Origin: Lunularia cruciata
Taxonomy: Eukaryota; Streptophyta; Marchantiopsida; Lunulariales; Lunulariaceae
DNA length: 64,000 nt
Direction: 5' to 3'
Assembly (NCBI GenBank): GCA_948567375.1
Contig: OX419762.1
Coordinates: 13,522,001 to 13,586,000 of the forward strand
This document shows, in pieces, positions 1 to 11,917 of this stretch. The stretch's first letter is position 1. The number at the start of each line of letters is the position of its first letter. Made by a program: the position numbers and the translations under genes. The notes beneath the pieces were generated by a model. That model had not been told where the DNA came from. It saw nothing but the letters and a program-made list of their open reading frames with translations, and did not search any database.

Positions 1-2222
1 ATAGTGAAAGTCGATACGATATCCATCAAGTATATAAATATAAAAAGAATGCATATTATGAACAGACTCTTGGTTTACAAAGGCTTCTAAGTGCTATATC
101 ACATGGAGAAATGATTATGAGAAGATGTTTATAGTCGTATGTAATCAACGTGATGTATCCATGGCTAATATTCTCAACAGTAATATTTTATGCTATGCTT
201 TTTTCCTTCTGTATATCTTACATACCATTTCATGTTCCATCTACTTTATGTCATATACATAACTTACCTGTAATACGATTAAGATTTATCCAATATCTAC
301 AATGAACTTGTTTTGAAGACGCTGATCTCTAGAACGTTATAGTGGATCACCAAAATCTTATATTTTTAGAAAGTAGAAATTTTTTATTTGGATTCAACTG
401 TTAATGTATTATGTACCCTCTCTAAATTTTACACGATTCCTGTTTATAAAAAAACTTAATAAAACCATTTGTACTATCGTTCATTGTTTCACCACAAATG
501 AAGGGACTACATTAAATTTTTAGACTTGCTTTCTTTGGTTCAATGTGACTGGTTTCGGCTGAACTTTGTTTCCAACCTGAAAGCTCCTCATTACTCTGTT
601 CCACTCAGATCGCATCCCTTGTGGAAGTTCTGATAAATCCAATTACGGTATATGCATTTGCAACACTCCCATCGACATGAACTTTCGAATTGGTATAAAT
701 TCATCTCAGTTAATACAACTACACTAAGAGGTAGGTATTTCATTTTCAACAATATACATTTTCACCAAATAGCAAAGATAGTGGGGATATGAAACATTGA
801 CAGTGGAGGTTTTCGGTCAAGAGACAGATATGCCAACTTAGATTGGACTGAATTGGAGTAAGAGAACTCCTGATTCCATAGCTTTTATCCTTGAGTGAAC
901 CAAAATTGGAAAAACAAATCTCTTTGACTTGTTTAATTTCCTTCACAAAGTTAGTCATTTTCTGTCATGACGACGACTTCATGGCATCTCCCACTTAGTC
1001 ACCCAAGTGTCGGGATCCTCAGAAATTGAAACATTGCTACCATGAAGGTATTTGCTTCTTGCAGCAGCTTCATATACAGTATTGCTGAAGTGCAAGAGAG
1101 ATCCAGTATTGTGGATCCGTCTTTGACAAGAAATGGGCGTGGACATATTGTAATGTAAAGTGGACGGGATAGGAAAGGAATGATTACGTAACAGATTAAG
1201 TGGGGCATGACTGGACACAAATGAGAATGATATAGAGAAGCAATGATGAAGATACAAGCCTTTGAAAAGATCGAAGCTGATCATTCCCCGGAGATAATGA
1301 TAAAAGAAGAAGCAATAATCCCCGAAGCAAGAGATCTATTGATTGGGAAAATGAAACGAATTTATGAAGCTTCACATTTGTGGCATGAGTGTTGGAAGTC
1401 AAAAGACTAATGAGTGCTGTGGAGAATGGTGCAGGTGATAATAAAACACATTCCAAGGGAGGGGAGGAGGTCTTTTTCATGTCTGGACTGATAAAGAATA
1501 ATATATATATGAGTGTTGTATGGATTTGATTGTGATCTGGTACATTCTACGAAGCTCTTCACATCCATGATTTTCATGACGGAAAGATTCCACTCATAAG
1601 AGTTGGATGCTTGAATTATGCAAAGCACTTAAAAAGGAAACACTCAAACACTTCAGATACTAGCAAGCACCATAGATTTGATTGATTCAAAATGCCTTTT
1701 CGAGACCCGATTCGAGAAACAATTGGGGCTGTATTCAAAATCCAGCGCAGAGCAGCCACTGTCAAGAACGGAAATACAAGCAAGCACTGACTGAACAACT
1801 ACTCGAGTGAATCCCGCATGATGTACGTGATCATACCACCTCGACAGACATAAATGGCTCTGAAACTCGGGGTAGGGTACTGTATGGTATGCGGTGGTAA
1901 AATCTAAGAAGGAGACATCCAATGATACCCGATATCAAGAACATTTGGGCACCCTCCTCCATCAGTGATTATGAGTCAGATTATTGTTGGAGCTGGGGAC
2001 GAAATTGAAGCTTTGTGCATAGCGTAAATGCTCTGGTATCATGAACCCTTCGACAATCAGAATGAGGTCGGTACATAGAATCATTGCATCATTTACCAAA
2101 GGGTTTTTGTTGTTAGTAGTAGCAACAATGCGAAGGCCCTTCAAAAGGAAGAATAAGTGTAGACGAAAGCACTAGATACATTAGATTTTACAGCAAATCA
2201 TTACGTCCTTCAGCGATAATTT

Positions 2223-2266
2223 ACAGTACTTCAGAGGTAGAGGAGAGTATACCTCTGAAGTACTGT
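2223..2266. repeat. Perfect 17-bp inverted repeat, 10-nt spacer
   Basis: Arm 2223-2239 (ACAGTACTTCAGAGGTA) is exactly complementary in reverse to arm 2250-2266, leaving a 10-nt loop. As RNA from either strand this would form a perfect 17-bp stem. It is not followed by a T-run, and the arms are shorter than a typical plant microRNA precursor, so a regulatory hairpin or the relic of a small inverted-repeat element are both possible. Confidence 0.85.
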
Positions 2267-3197
2267 GGAATTGGAGCTTCCACCGAATTGTTTGAGCTCA
2301 CTCCCTTCTTTCCTTCGCTTTTAGTTTGACTGCGGAGACACCGAGGTATTTTGCTGTGACTCCTGCAAATTGTATCTGTATACGGCTGCCTTGTTAGACA
2401 GTCGTAGTAGTGAGTGTGTGAGAACCAACTTTTGAGACTTTCGCCGATACTCGCACGCTTGAGTAGTCGCCTTCAGCTAGACACGAAATCAATAATCTGC
2501 GTGCTATCTACTACTCAAAAGACATTTGATCACTCGTGTGAAATTTGGTGTCAAATGATGGTGAATGGACGACAAATAGCGAACCTAAAACCTTCCAACT
2601 TCTTTAAAGCCATAGAGAGCTCAGTGCTCGCTCCTGCCATAGGTGAAGGACGAATGCTTCCAGTTTGGCAGAGTGCTGCAGCAGCTGCGCTGCTGCTGAT
2701 CGATAAATGAAGAACGAGATGAGAACAGACCTTCCAACTTCTAAAATTATCCTGCCCTCCTTATCCATGCCAACAACTCGACTGGTCAAAGATGGCAACA
2801 TACGCATCAGCGTGCACAAAATTTCAAACGTCTAGTCTCGTCTAGCTCACATCTCACTCGTGCCAGTTCCTACGTACAGCATAAATTATAAACACATTTT
2901 TGCTGAAGTTATGCGGTGGTGGTAGTAGTAGTCGTGTGTTGCTGGATGGACGGGTCGGCTGGCTGGATCCAGCTTTGGAGTCATCGATGGTCAAACTCGT
3001 TCAAACTTCCGAGTGTCACTCTCAACTCATGTTTCTCTTTCAAGAAAACGCGGCTGCTGGCATAGTTGTAGTATTGCAGTGGGCATCTTCGCATGATATC
3101 AAACGTTCCAACTTCTACTCTAGATGTTCCCAGATTAAAGTCCGAATGATAAGCTGTTCATTAAATATTTCCGAGACACTATACAAAGTCGCTTTGT

Positions 3198-3277
3198 TAG
3201 TGTGGACGGTTCATGACGTGAATCACTTGGTATCGTCTAGTGTGGACGGATCATGACATGTATCACTTGGTATCGTC
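3198..3277. repeat. Two tandem copies of a 40-bp unit
   Basis: Unit 1 (3198-3237) and unit 2 (3238-3277) begin TAGTGTGGACGG and end CACTTGGTATCGTC, and differ at only a few positions. The exact 40-bp period with head-to-tail copies indicates a recent local duplication. No coding role is apparent. Confidence 0.85.
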
Positions 3278-6200
3278 AAATCAAGAAGATATCTAATTAG
3301 CTTGGATTCTATGAAGAAGTGAATATAGCAATACACCAATCCCTTAGGTGGTGAATCCCGTCCGTGTGGCGGCATTGCTGGCACATAGGACCAGCTTGCT
3401 TTGCAATGAACTTCTCAATTTAGGGGAGAAAATGGGATAGACATGTCTTACAGTAGAGAGATAGAGAGGGAAGCATAAATTGTACTTGGGTTAGGAAAGG
3501 CGGCGAAAGGCAAACGGGATACAAAGTGTATGGCAATGGACGCAGGGCCGTTACGAAAGGGCGACCGAGAGAAGGAGACTTGGAGTCAGTCAATAATAAA
3601 GAGTGGTGAATGAACGACACCCACACTGCGATTGGCACATCCCACTGGCTTCAAGCGTGCGATGGGGGCCCCCCAACGCTAGAAAGGGCGGCCATGATAT
3701 TGAAGGCCACGTGCATAACGGTCATGGTGGACATCCCGTTAACCCCGTTAGCCTAAAAATTTCAATTTAAAATCCCGCAGGAGAAGGTCGATTGACAGCA
3801 CATCGAGCATAATTTAAACGCAGGATATTCATTTCAGTTCACTTGACTTCATCTCAGCTCATCAAATAGTTGCTGCTACGCTATTAGTACTCTAGAAAGT
3901 AGCGAAGAAAGCAAGCAAGCAAAGCATTGTCTAATTTGTGGGTCCCATTGGATTTCCAAATAAAAATCAATCAAAACCACGTACACAGAGCAGGAATGCC
4001 TTTGCTGGCCAGTAGTGAGTACCCCATCGATGGACGAGTGGAGTACAATTTGGTGCGCATTCACTCATAGACCCTGCCCTCTTTCTAGACCTCTCAGCTC
4101 GTTGCTTTCTTCGTTTTCCCCCTTAAGGAATCGGTAAAGGCTGCCGCCGACCCGTTAAGCCAAGGAGAGTGCTCCTTCGCACGCGTTACGTATATTGTTT
4201 TGTCAAGTGCCACCTCGTTCTTCTCCTTTTCCCACCCAATCCCTTCTTTAGTCGAAGAAAGCATGATGTGTTAATATCACATTCAATGGCTTCCTTCTCA
4301 GAGCAGTTAATTCTTCAGGTTCAATGCATTTGTTGGCAGAAATAAAATATCATAAGGGGGAATAATCAATCCTCTTCAGGTACTTCCCCCGTCGTTCTAC
4401 TAATATCATTAAACACCACTCATTCTCTTCTGTCCTCCTGCCTGTGTTTCTATGGATATTCAACAGCTTCGTCTTCTTGGTTGGGTGTAGCATGAAGATG
4501 ATGGTTAATCGTCTATGAGTTTAGTTCAAAAGTGGACATTTTCTCCTTAAGTTAGGTGTGGGATGTTTCTTTGTCTTCAATATCGAAATCAAAAGTAAGT
4601 ACCATATCCCTGTCGTTTGATATTCTCTTTTTCCTAAGCTTAGGATGGTGATCTTCACATTCCTACTCCACACTTTTTGTTCCTCTCCATTTGACTGTAA
4701 TCCCTTTGATCCCAACGAAGGTTGTTTGTTTCTTCTCCCATAAAGCTGGTGCGGAAGATCCTTCTCGAGATTGTACTCCTGGAAGACGTAGGGTTGAAAA
4801 TGGCATCATTTCTTTCTGCTTCAACATCTTTCGAACTGCTCAATATGTTGGGGTGATATCCCTCTGTCTTCAACTTGAGCTGCATGTCGTTTTGATGAGT
4901 GTGTACGTGAAGGATTGGAACGTCTCGCACCTGCATCTTAGACTACCAGGAATCTTGTTTTCCTCGACACAAGATTGAGATACTCGTTGATGGACGTTTT
5001 GGGTTGGACTCAAAAGTGTGTTCCTCGTATGGTTTCAAATTCAAAATCATGTTTCTCCTCGGGCGAGGTGTGGAATATTTTTTCAGTTCAAGCGTCTTGC
5101 GTAGGTGTACTTTGGGACTGTCGGGATTCACTTGACCACTCATCCTCCAGCTCGTTTACCGTCTTATTCTATATATATAACCCCTCTTAAGCAAGTCATG
5201 ATAGCCGCAAGCAAGGCATGATGGCCGCGGTGTAGATCTTCCTGCGAACCTGCAAAAGTTTAGTGAGGTTTGCGGACCACCACCGCGATTCCCAAAAGGA
5301 GTTACGATGGAAAGTCTATAATGAGCATTTTCTTAGATACAAGAACTTTACAAGATGACATCTACCAGTAAGCTAGGAATTGAAAACTGAGAAGTCGACA
5401 GGCTTTCATTGCTTCCACTTTAAGATCGCAAATAAATCCAGTGAAGTCATACCTGCGACTAGTGTTTGTTGGAGATGAATCGGTTATACCTTGTTGGTCT
5501 CGACAGGGAGGACGATGTGGTTGTACTCATAAAAGAGGGCCAAAAGGATTTGTTTGGGAAAGTTTTCCCTCTCGAACGAAAAACAAGTGCTGCGGAAGAT
5601 TGTCAAATTTCCCGGTAATGATGTGGCATCGGAGCCCTAACAGGATACTTACCATAGCTTGTCATGACCAAGTGTCTATATTTTCGCACTTATGAATCCT
5701 TGGATTGTTCTATACTTGAGCCCTAAAGGAAGAAGAAGGTCAAGGTGTCAACAATGGATAGGAATCTCGAGAGTTGTTTGACGAGACTATAAAGACACTT
5801 CAGAAAAATTGGTGGCAGTGTTGGTGGAGACACTATGAAATGCGACAGCAGCAGCAGGAGAGGTTCTAACGACCTGAAGATGGGACGTTCAAAACATGAG
5901 ACCACCATCCCTTCCTAAAAAACATGTCAGTGACATGAATTTAGTCCTAGTAGTAAATGTGGATGCAAAAGGCATGGCCCTCTCGCCAGAATACAGATCT
6001 CTACTTTTGTGAAGATGTTGTGAAATATTCCCTTTCCTTCCTCATGGGGGCGTTGTGACGACAAGACATCAAGTCCAAGATCCCCTTCCGTTCATTTATT
6101 GTGAGGTTGACAAAGTCTGACGAGTCTCTCACGCATTTAGACCCTCTTTCTAGCCCTACTGTTCCACTAGATATAAATCTTGTATGGCAATTGAGATTTT

Positions 6201-8404
6201 TATGCATCATACCAATTTTACTGTTCCGGACACGGAACAAGAGTGAGACAACTGCAGCGCAGACGCACCTTCTATGACTACGGAGAATGTGAGAAGTTCG
6301 ATAAAGCAGGAAGTCTTTAGTCCCAACACCCCTATATTACACCTCACCTCACTATCACCTCACCTCCAAAGTGTATGCTGGTTCTGCAGCTGCTCCTGCT
6401 GCTGATTCCTTCTGCAAGAATGGAATGCTTGCTGTTGTAAGAACAGGTTTCTGCCTCCTGCATAACTTTTCTCTTTCTTCTCTCATGTGACATGTCTTTT
6501 GCACTTTCCTCGGTGTAAATATGTGAGAGAGCAAGGACGAACCCAAGACCTGGGTTCATAAATCTAAACTTTATGAGGCCAACCCACGAGATGAGATGAG
6601 GTTGGGGTTAGTTATTTGGTCGGGTGAATAGAGCGGGTGTTGTTTTCGAGAAACAACCACTGTAGTCCATGCATACCATGACATGCCATCCCATTCCAAC
6701 AGCAAAAAGCTGAATGGCCGAGCCAAGCAGAATGACGTTTGTGTCTCATGTCATATCATGGGGATTATGGAGGATGTTCAAGAGAAAGTAAGAGAACAGC
6801 AGGCAGTAGCAGGTGCAGAGTCAAGACCAAAACTTGTGGGAGCTCAACCTGGGACAGTGTGTTTTGGCAGTAGTAGAACAATCCATGGACGACTGGTTTG
6901 TGGTTGGTTAGAAGGGGATTGATGGCTTGATAACTGATTGATGTTGCCCTTCTTCAGAAACATGTTGTATGTTGTTCTTGTGGAGGGGCCACCCACACAT
7001 GCAGGAGCTACGACAAGCAAGACTTCAGCACCCAGCTCTTATCAAAGTACTATCCCCTCTTCGATTCCATTACCAGACGTTCCATATAATTGTGCCACGC
7101 TGCTAGGGCAGGAAGTGCTACAACAGTTGTTCTGATTTCTCTGCAGCAGCCCCTTTATGCATACCATTTATCTCATGCCCAAGTAATTCTTCTTCCGTCT
7201 TTTCTCTTGAGTTCGGTTTCTTCTAGTCCACTGTTCTGTTCTACACTGCATAAAATATTCCTTATCACATGTCAGCCCTTCATTCTCCATTTCTCATCAT
7301 CCCTGCCCATCCTTCTTTGCTTCTTCTCTCCATCTCTCTCGTCAGCACTTCGGTAGAAGTCGAACGACAACGATCTTGATGTCTTCTCTTCAGTAATTCA
7401 GTAGAGGTCCAACGAGAAGATTTTGGCCACCTGTCCTGACGGCCCTAAGATCAAACCTGAAGCTGGAGAACTCTTGTCAAGTTCACTGACTTCAGCTCGG
7501 TTCCCAACAACAGAAGTAAACGAGACTCAACATTTTCCACAAGGATTATAGCTTTCTTCGCGGTTTCGCGGTTTCTCATACAACAGTTGCGTAGTCATTT
7601 CTGACAAAGGTTTCAGACACCTTCACTCCTTTTACATGCCAAGTGTCATTCATAGACACAATAAATATATCTCTTTATTAATTTGACTAGGCCAAGCCAA
7701 ACTAACTACACTACTATACTGCTGGATTTGCTATGGCATTGTGACATCCCACTCACTTCCCAAGGCTTTCTTAATGATTCACAATGAAGTGGTTCCACGA
7801 GCACTGTTCATTGCAATCTAAGCATCAGCTTTATGCTAGTGTTGATTGATGGTCAAGATCTACAATCAGCACCCTATTGTACTTTAAGAGTGCTTTCTTC
7901 AAACGGAATGGACAATACAAGGAGGAGAACGGTTAAACTTGACAATTGACGTTGAAACTTATGGGACCTACTTCTTCACTGAGAGAAAAACAACCACGGC
8001 ACGTTAAATCGAAAGAGCCAAAAGCAGGGGGTTAGTTACAGGACGTTGAGACTTACTTGGTTCGCTAGCTTGTGCTTCGTTGATAAAGAAGCCATATTTA
8101 CGTGGGGCATTCAGGTTTGAGCACCCCCTTAAAGACTGGATCTTTTCTGAAGTTCATTCCGCCCTACAAATAAAATAAATATAACTAGGTTGGAATTTTT
8201 TTTCGGGATTGCACAACTAATCAATTCACTTGTAGGTCAATTGCTTCACTTCAAGCAGGTTAAGATATCTGTTGGTTACTCGAAAGTCTCAAAACTCTAT
8301 TCTTTTTCCTTTAAACTTGCATAACTAACTTTTACACTAAAACTCTCCAGAGGGGACCTTTGGGACTGGTCTTTGAGCATTAAAGTGATTGTCTCCACCC
8401 AAAC

Positions 8405-9020
8405 TTGTCTGATTTTGAGTTCCCCTTTCTCTTTGCTTTTTGCAAACACATTGCCTTAGCTCTAGTGCACCTAAGAACTTCTTGTTTGTTTTGTGCATCT
8501 CATCTCCTTGCTCTATCAAAGAAGACATCTTTTGTTCGCCCCATAGCCATTGGGGATGTTTTTCTTTGTCTAGTGTCCCATATCTTTTGTTTATAGCTTT
8601 GTCACTTTTTCCTTCCTACTTGTCTCCAACTAGTATGAAGTAGCTACTCCACGTGGTTGAGAGATGATTATTGCAGGCATTCAAGCTTCTTTGGATATCA
8701 ATCCTGATTGGGTGACTTTTGTCACTCTTTTCCTTCCTACTTGTCTCCACACTAGTATGAAGCAGCTCTTTGGGAGGTTGTTGCACCTTTTCCCTTATGT
8801 CCATTCCTGTCCCTTTGAGATGATACTCATATCTTGGGCCCTTCGGAGGATGCAGTCCAAGTTGTGTTGGCTTTCACGCTCAACCTAGAGGCCTTGGGTT
8901 TACTCATAGATGCAAGATCTGGAGTCCACGTACATCTCTCACTCCCTCAGACTTCCCACCATAATTCCTATTCACGATTGGGTAAAGGTATTGGGCTCTC
9001 CCATAAAAGCAAATGAGTTT
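8405..9020 (+). pseudogene. Reverse transcriptase remnant (non-LTR type)
   Basis: The frame near 8.5 kb contains RPIAIGD followed by a leucine-rich segment, resembling the early RT motif (R-P-I-x-(I/V)-G) of non-LTR type RTs. Further on, codons at 8819-8827 read D-D-T followed by HILGP, matching the catalytic YxDDT block, but the residue two before it is now a TGA stop. A segment reading EALGLLIDA follows, as expected for the LGL..N...C motif after the active site. Several stops and at least two frame changes separate these pieces. Identification rests on motif order and on the second copy at 47.8-48.5 kb keeping the same blocks. Confidence 0.6.
8599..8766 (+). repeat. Direct duplication of about 46 bp, period about 121 bp
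   Basis: The segment at about 8599-8644 (TTCCTTCCTACTTGTCTCCA, then ACTAGTATGAAGTAGCT) recurs at about 8720-8766 with one or two small indels. It lies inside the RT remnant of copy 1. I did not notice it in copy 2, so it probably arose after the copies separated. Confidence 0.7.
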
Positions 9021-9479
9021 TGCAGTTCATTTATCTCCAACACCTTAGTGTAGGCCATAGCTCATGCACATCTCCTTCTTAACTTGGAGAGCAATCAAGT
9101 AGCATTCTCCATCTTCACAAGATGCTATGTCCCTAGACCCTCCTATTTGGCACATACATTTCCTCCCACACAAGTACTACTTCCACATCAATGCATCTTT
9201 GATAACATCATATACCACACTTTCTTCACTCTCTTAGAGTTATGTACACTCACAGTTCTTAGATGCGTGGTGTAGATTGCATATAGCTCTTATACGTATG
9301 AGAGGTTATGGCCACATATTCCAAGAAGCTATTGTACCTGTTAGCACATTTAGGTATATGAGCACTTCAATTGGCCAATAGATTCTTATACAAGGTCCAT
9401 CCTTTCTTACTTGCACTTATCTTGATAGTAGAGTCTAGGATGCCTATGCATTCCAAACATATTGTTGGCTTGCTCAGGA

Positions 9480-10000
9480 TCCATTGCTAGGTCATCCACA
9501 TATAGTACTCCCCCTAGATCTTAGTGAGTGTCTGCACACTCATATCCTTACTAGAATCCTCATTGATACACCCATTCTTGATAGAGTTAGGTTTATTTCC
9601 TATGGAGGAAAAAGATCTCAAGCTTGGCTTCATACCTCTCCATTGATTGAGGACTTTTGGTTCACTTTGGAGGAGTTTTAGTTGCCCTTTGCCTACATTT
9701 GAAATTACCACATCTAGCACTTTTAGGGCTTTTGGACCAATGCACATTTAGTTCTTCATATAACACATATGGCATCCACATCTTGCACTATGCCATAAGG
9801 GAAGAGCTCACTAGAGTTCACAATGCCATTTGGGATACAAAGACTCACATCTTATATTCCAATTATTCCCAAATTCATATTAAGCAATGATTTGGACTTC
9901 CTCCTTGGAGGCTGAGAGCACACATAGTCACATTCATGGACTGCCAATGCACCTTATTTGATGTGGTGGTTGCAAACAAACTACAACTATAGTCCTTATC
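9480..10000 (+). pseudogene. C-terminal finger and nuclease-like remnant, copy 1
   Basis: Frames here carry a W-L-H-T-S-P-L-I-(E/D)-D-F-W-F segment, then a degenerate cysteine finger (one Cys kept, the second changed), a G-I-H-I-L segment, a V-H-x-A-I-x-D segment and a V-V-V-A-N segment near 9,965. The same blocks occur in the same order at 49.18-49.57 kb, where the finger is better preserved. The C-terminal position after RT and the finger spacing recall the CCHC plus restriction-like endonuclease module of early-branching non-LTR elements. That assignment is inference. Confidence 0.5.
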
Positions 10001-11020
10001 TCAAGTAGGCAGGAGCGATAGCGATCATCATAGCTAGGGAGGAAGAGGACCATTATACACCATGGCTCACCTCCAATACCTTCTTCCCACTGCCAATAGA
10101 GATTTTGGCCATTTCTCTCATTGCTTTGATGGTCTCCTTTGCAATGAAGCACAATTTTTTTTATAAAGGAGAGGAGCACTAGCTATCTTTCCAACCATGC
10201 GCACCTCTTACTTTCACCAGTGAGTTCTCCAACAATCACAAGCGTTGGGTCTTCATTGATAGGCAGCGGTATTAGGAAATACTGGAAGGTTAAGTTTTCT
10301 CCTCCCCCATATACCACACATACCTTTGGAGGCCCTATATCATATAGTTAAAAATTAGGTTACTTTTGTTGGCTGCATTGTTTCTTATGTCCTCTTGAGC
10401 TTTGGATGTTGCTTCTTTGTAGCTTTCAACCTTTTTTTGTAGACATAGGCTCATGTTCTTCATCAGAAATTTTTTGTGCTCTTGTACTCTCTTCTTTTTT
10501 CCTTTGGGGTATTTTATTTGTAATTTTTTACTTTATTGGTCTTTATTTGCTAATCAACTATGTAGAAATTGGGATAGACAAGAAAAGATTTACTCCAAAA
10601 GTAGAGCAAAGCATATAAGCAAGGATGTAAACACAAGAATGAGATTGGAAAGCTTTCCTATAGCTTTCCTATATGCCATATAAGGTTGAGAACAATAAGA
10701 AACACTAATCTTGTGCTAACCCTATAAATAATTGTATGGACTATGCATAACTACCTTAACATTTCTACAAATATGTACCATTAAACTATTTGGAGCTTGG
10801 GATCTTTCAATATTTTCCTTCATGGTCTACTCAATATCTTGTACTCCTAGATAATGTCAAACACATCAAATTGTCTCTAAGCAATACATTTTGAAGATAT
10901 AAGCAACATGCTCTCCTATGCAAATATATATGAGATCAATCTCTCTCCATGATATTTCACTAACAAAGAGATAATGAACCTCAATGTGTTTCATCCTAGT
11001 ATGAAACAAAATATTACTAC

Positions 11021-11254
11021 CTAACTTGAGGCATTAATGTACATAAAGAATAATAATATTAGAACACTCTTCATCATCACTAATATTTGAAAGTAGATTT
11101 TAGAGCTAAATAGATTTACATATTTGCCTCCGCAATTCCAAGATACTTTGCTCAATTTAGGATAAAGTAATAATAGATTACTTCTCAAAAGAAAATTCAC
11201 CACAATGCCAAGTGTATAACTTGGTGTAGATCTCTTATCTCGTGCACTTCTCAC
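11021..11254 (-). pseudogene. Copia RNase H remnant
   Basis: This 77-codon minus-strand frame begins near an R-D-K-R-S-T-P-S-Y-T-L-G segment. It resembles the D-x-R-K-S-T-S-G-Y-x-F-x-L-G signature of copia RNase H. Downstream residues fit the expected W/S-K/L-S pattern only poorly, so the frame has decayed. Position at the 3' end of the antisense copia relic fits. Confidence 0.55.
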
Positions 11255-11737
11255 CCATCAGCATTTGAATAGATGTGAAGAATCAAGGAACCACCATATT
11301 TATAGTAAAGTCTAACCTAAACTATAAATGGTAACTATCAAAGAATACACTTGACTACCTTCAAGTGAGATCATCATGGTGATTTTATTAATTGATTAAT
11401 TAATTAGACCATATAGCCCAAATCTGGTCTGATAATAGTCAAATAGATGGTACTCCCTACGGTCTATCTATATACAATGAAGATCATATAATAGCTTACC
11501 ATAAGGAATGCTTGTAGTTAGACCATGCTCAAGAGGAATTTTATTTGGTTTACAATTATTCATACCAAACTTGTCAAACATATTCACAAGATCCTAATGT
11601 TGAACAAGTCAAACATCCTTACCATTTTTAATGAACACCATAGTAAGGAGATACTTGAATTCTCTTAAGTTCTATTACTCAAGCTCTGAATTCAAGCAAC
11701 TCTTAATCACGGAAATAAGTATCTCATAAGAACCAAT

Positions 11738-11917
11738 AATGATCAAACCTTAAACATAGTTTGTGATAAATAAAATCCAAGATTCTATTCAAGGGAAAAT
11801 GATCAAACCTTATAACATAGTTTGTGATAAATAAAATCCAAGATTCTATTCAAGGGAAAATGATCAAACCTTAAACATAGTTTGTGATAAATAAAGTCCA
11901 AGATTCTATTCAAGGGA
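11738..11917. repeat. Three tandem copies of a 60-61 bp unit
   Basis: The unit starts AATGATCAAACCTTA and ends ATTCTATTCAAGGGA. GATCAAACC recurs at 11741, 11801 and 11862, and the three copies are nearly identical. It sits in the RT part of the copia relic, so it is a local amplification of dead coding sequence. The high identity shows the amplification is much younger than the element. Confidence 0.9.

Larger units (their letters stand above)
1..8330. other. Left flank, no gene recognised
   Basis: I found no coding region here that I can tie to a known family. Open frames are all about 120 codons or shorter, lie on both strands, and show no motif, repeat domain or signal I can name. Composition alternates between AT-rich stretches (1-2,200; 7,600-8,300) and more balanced ones (2,400-7,400). 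No LTR, integrase or RT signature was seen. A 40-bp tandem duplication and a perfect hairpin, listed separately, are the only structures I can support. Exons of a spliced gene could be hidden, since plant exons are often short, so absence of a gene is not proven. Confidence 0.5.
8331..10800 (+). mobile_element. Decayed non-LTR retroelement, copy 1 (5' truncated)
   Basis: This segment aligns by eye along its length with 47.66-50.2 kb on the same strand. Shared blocks include the RT segment near 8.5 kb, a TTGGCACATACAT block near 9.15 kb, the AGCTTGGCTTCA block near 9.63 kb, and a noncoding 3' tail (AGGATGTAAAC near 10.62 kb, then CTTGTGCTAACC). Homology fades just left of 8.33 kb, so this copy appears 5' truncated, as is common for target-primed retroelements. 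No LTR or poly(A) tail was found. All coding frames are broken by stops and shifts. It lies immediately left of an antisense copia relic. Confidence 0.7.

Noticed and set aside
2414..2710. 98-codon plus-strand frame
   Set aside because: No motif or supporting signal was seen, and a minus-strand frame of similar quality overlaps it.
11738..11917. CRISPR-like array
   Set aside because: The repeats are contiguous without unique spacers and lie in plant retroelement DNA.
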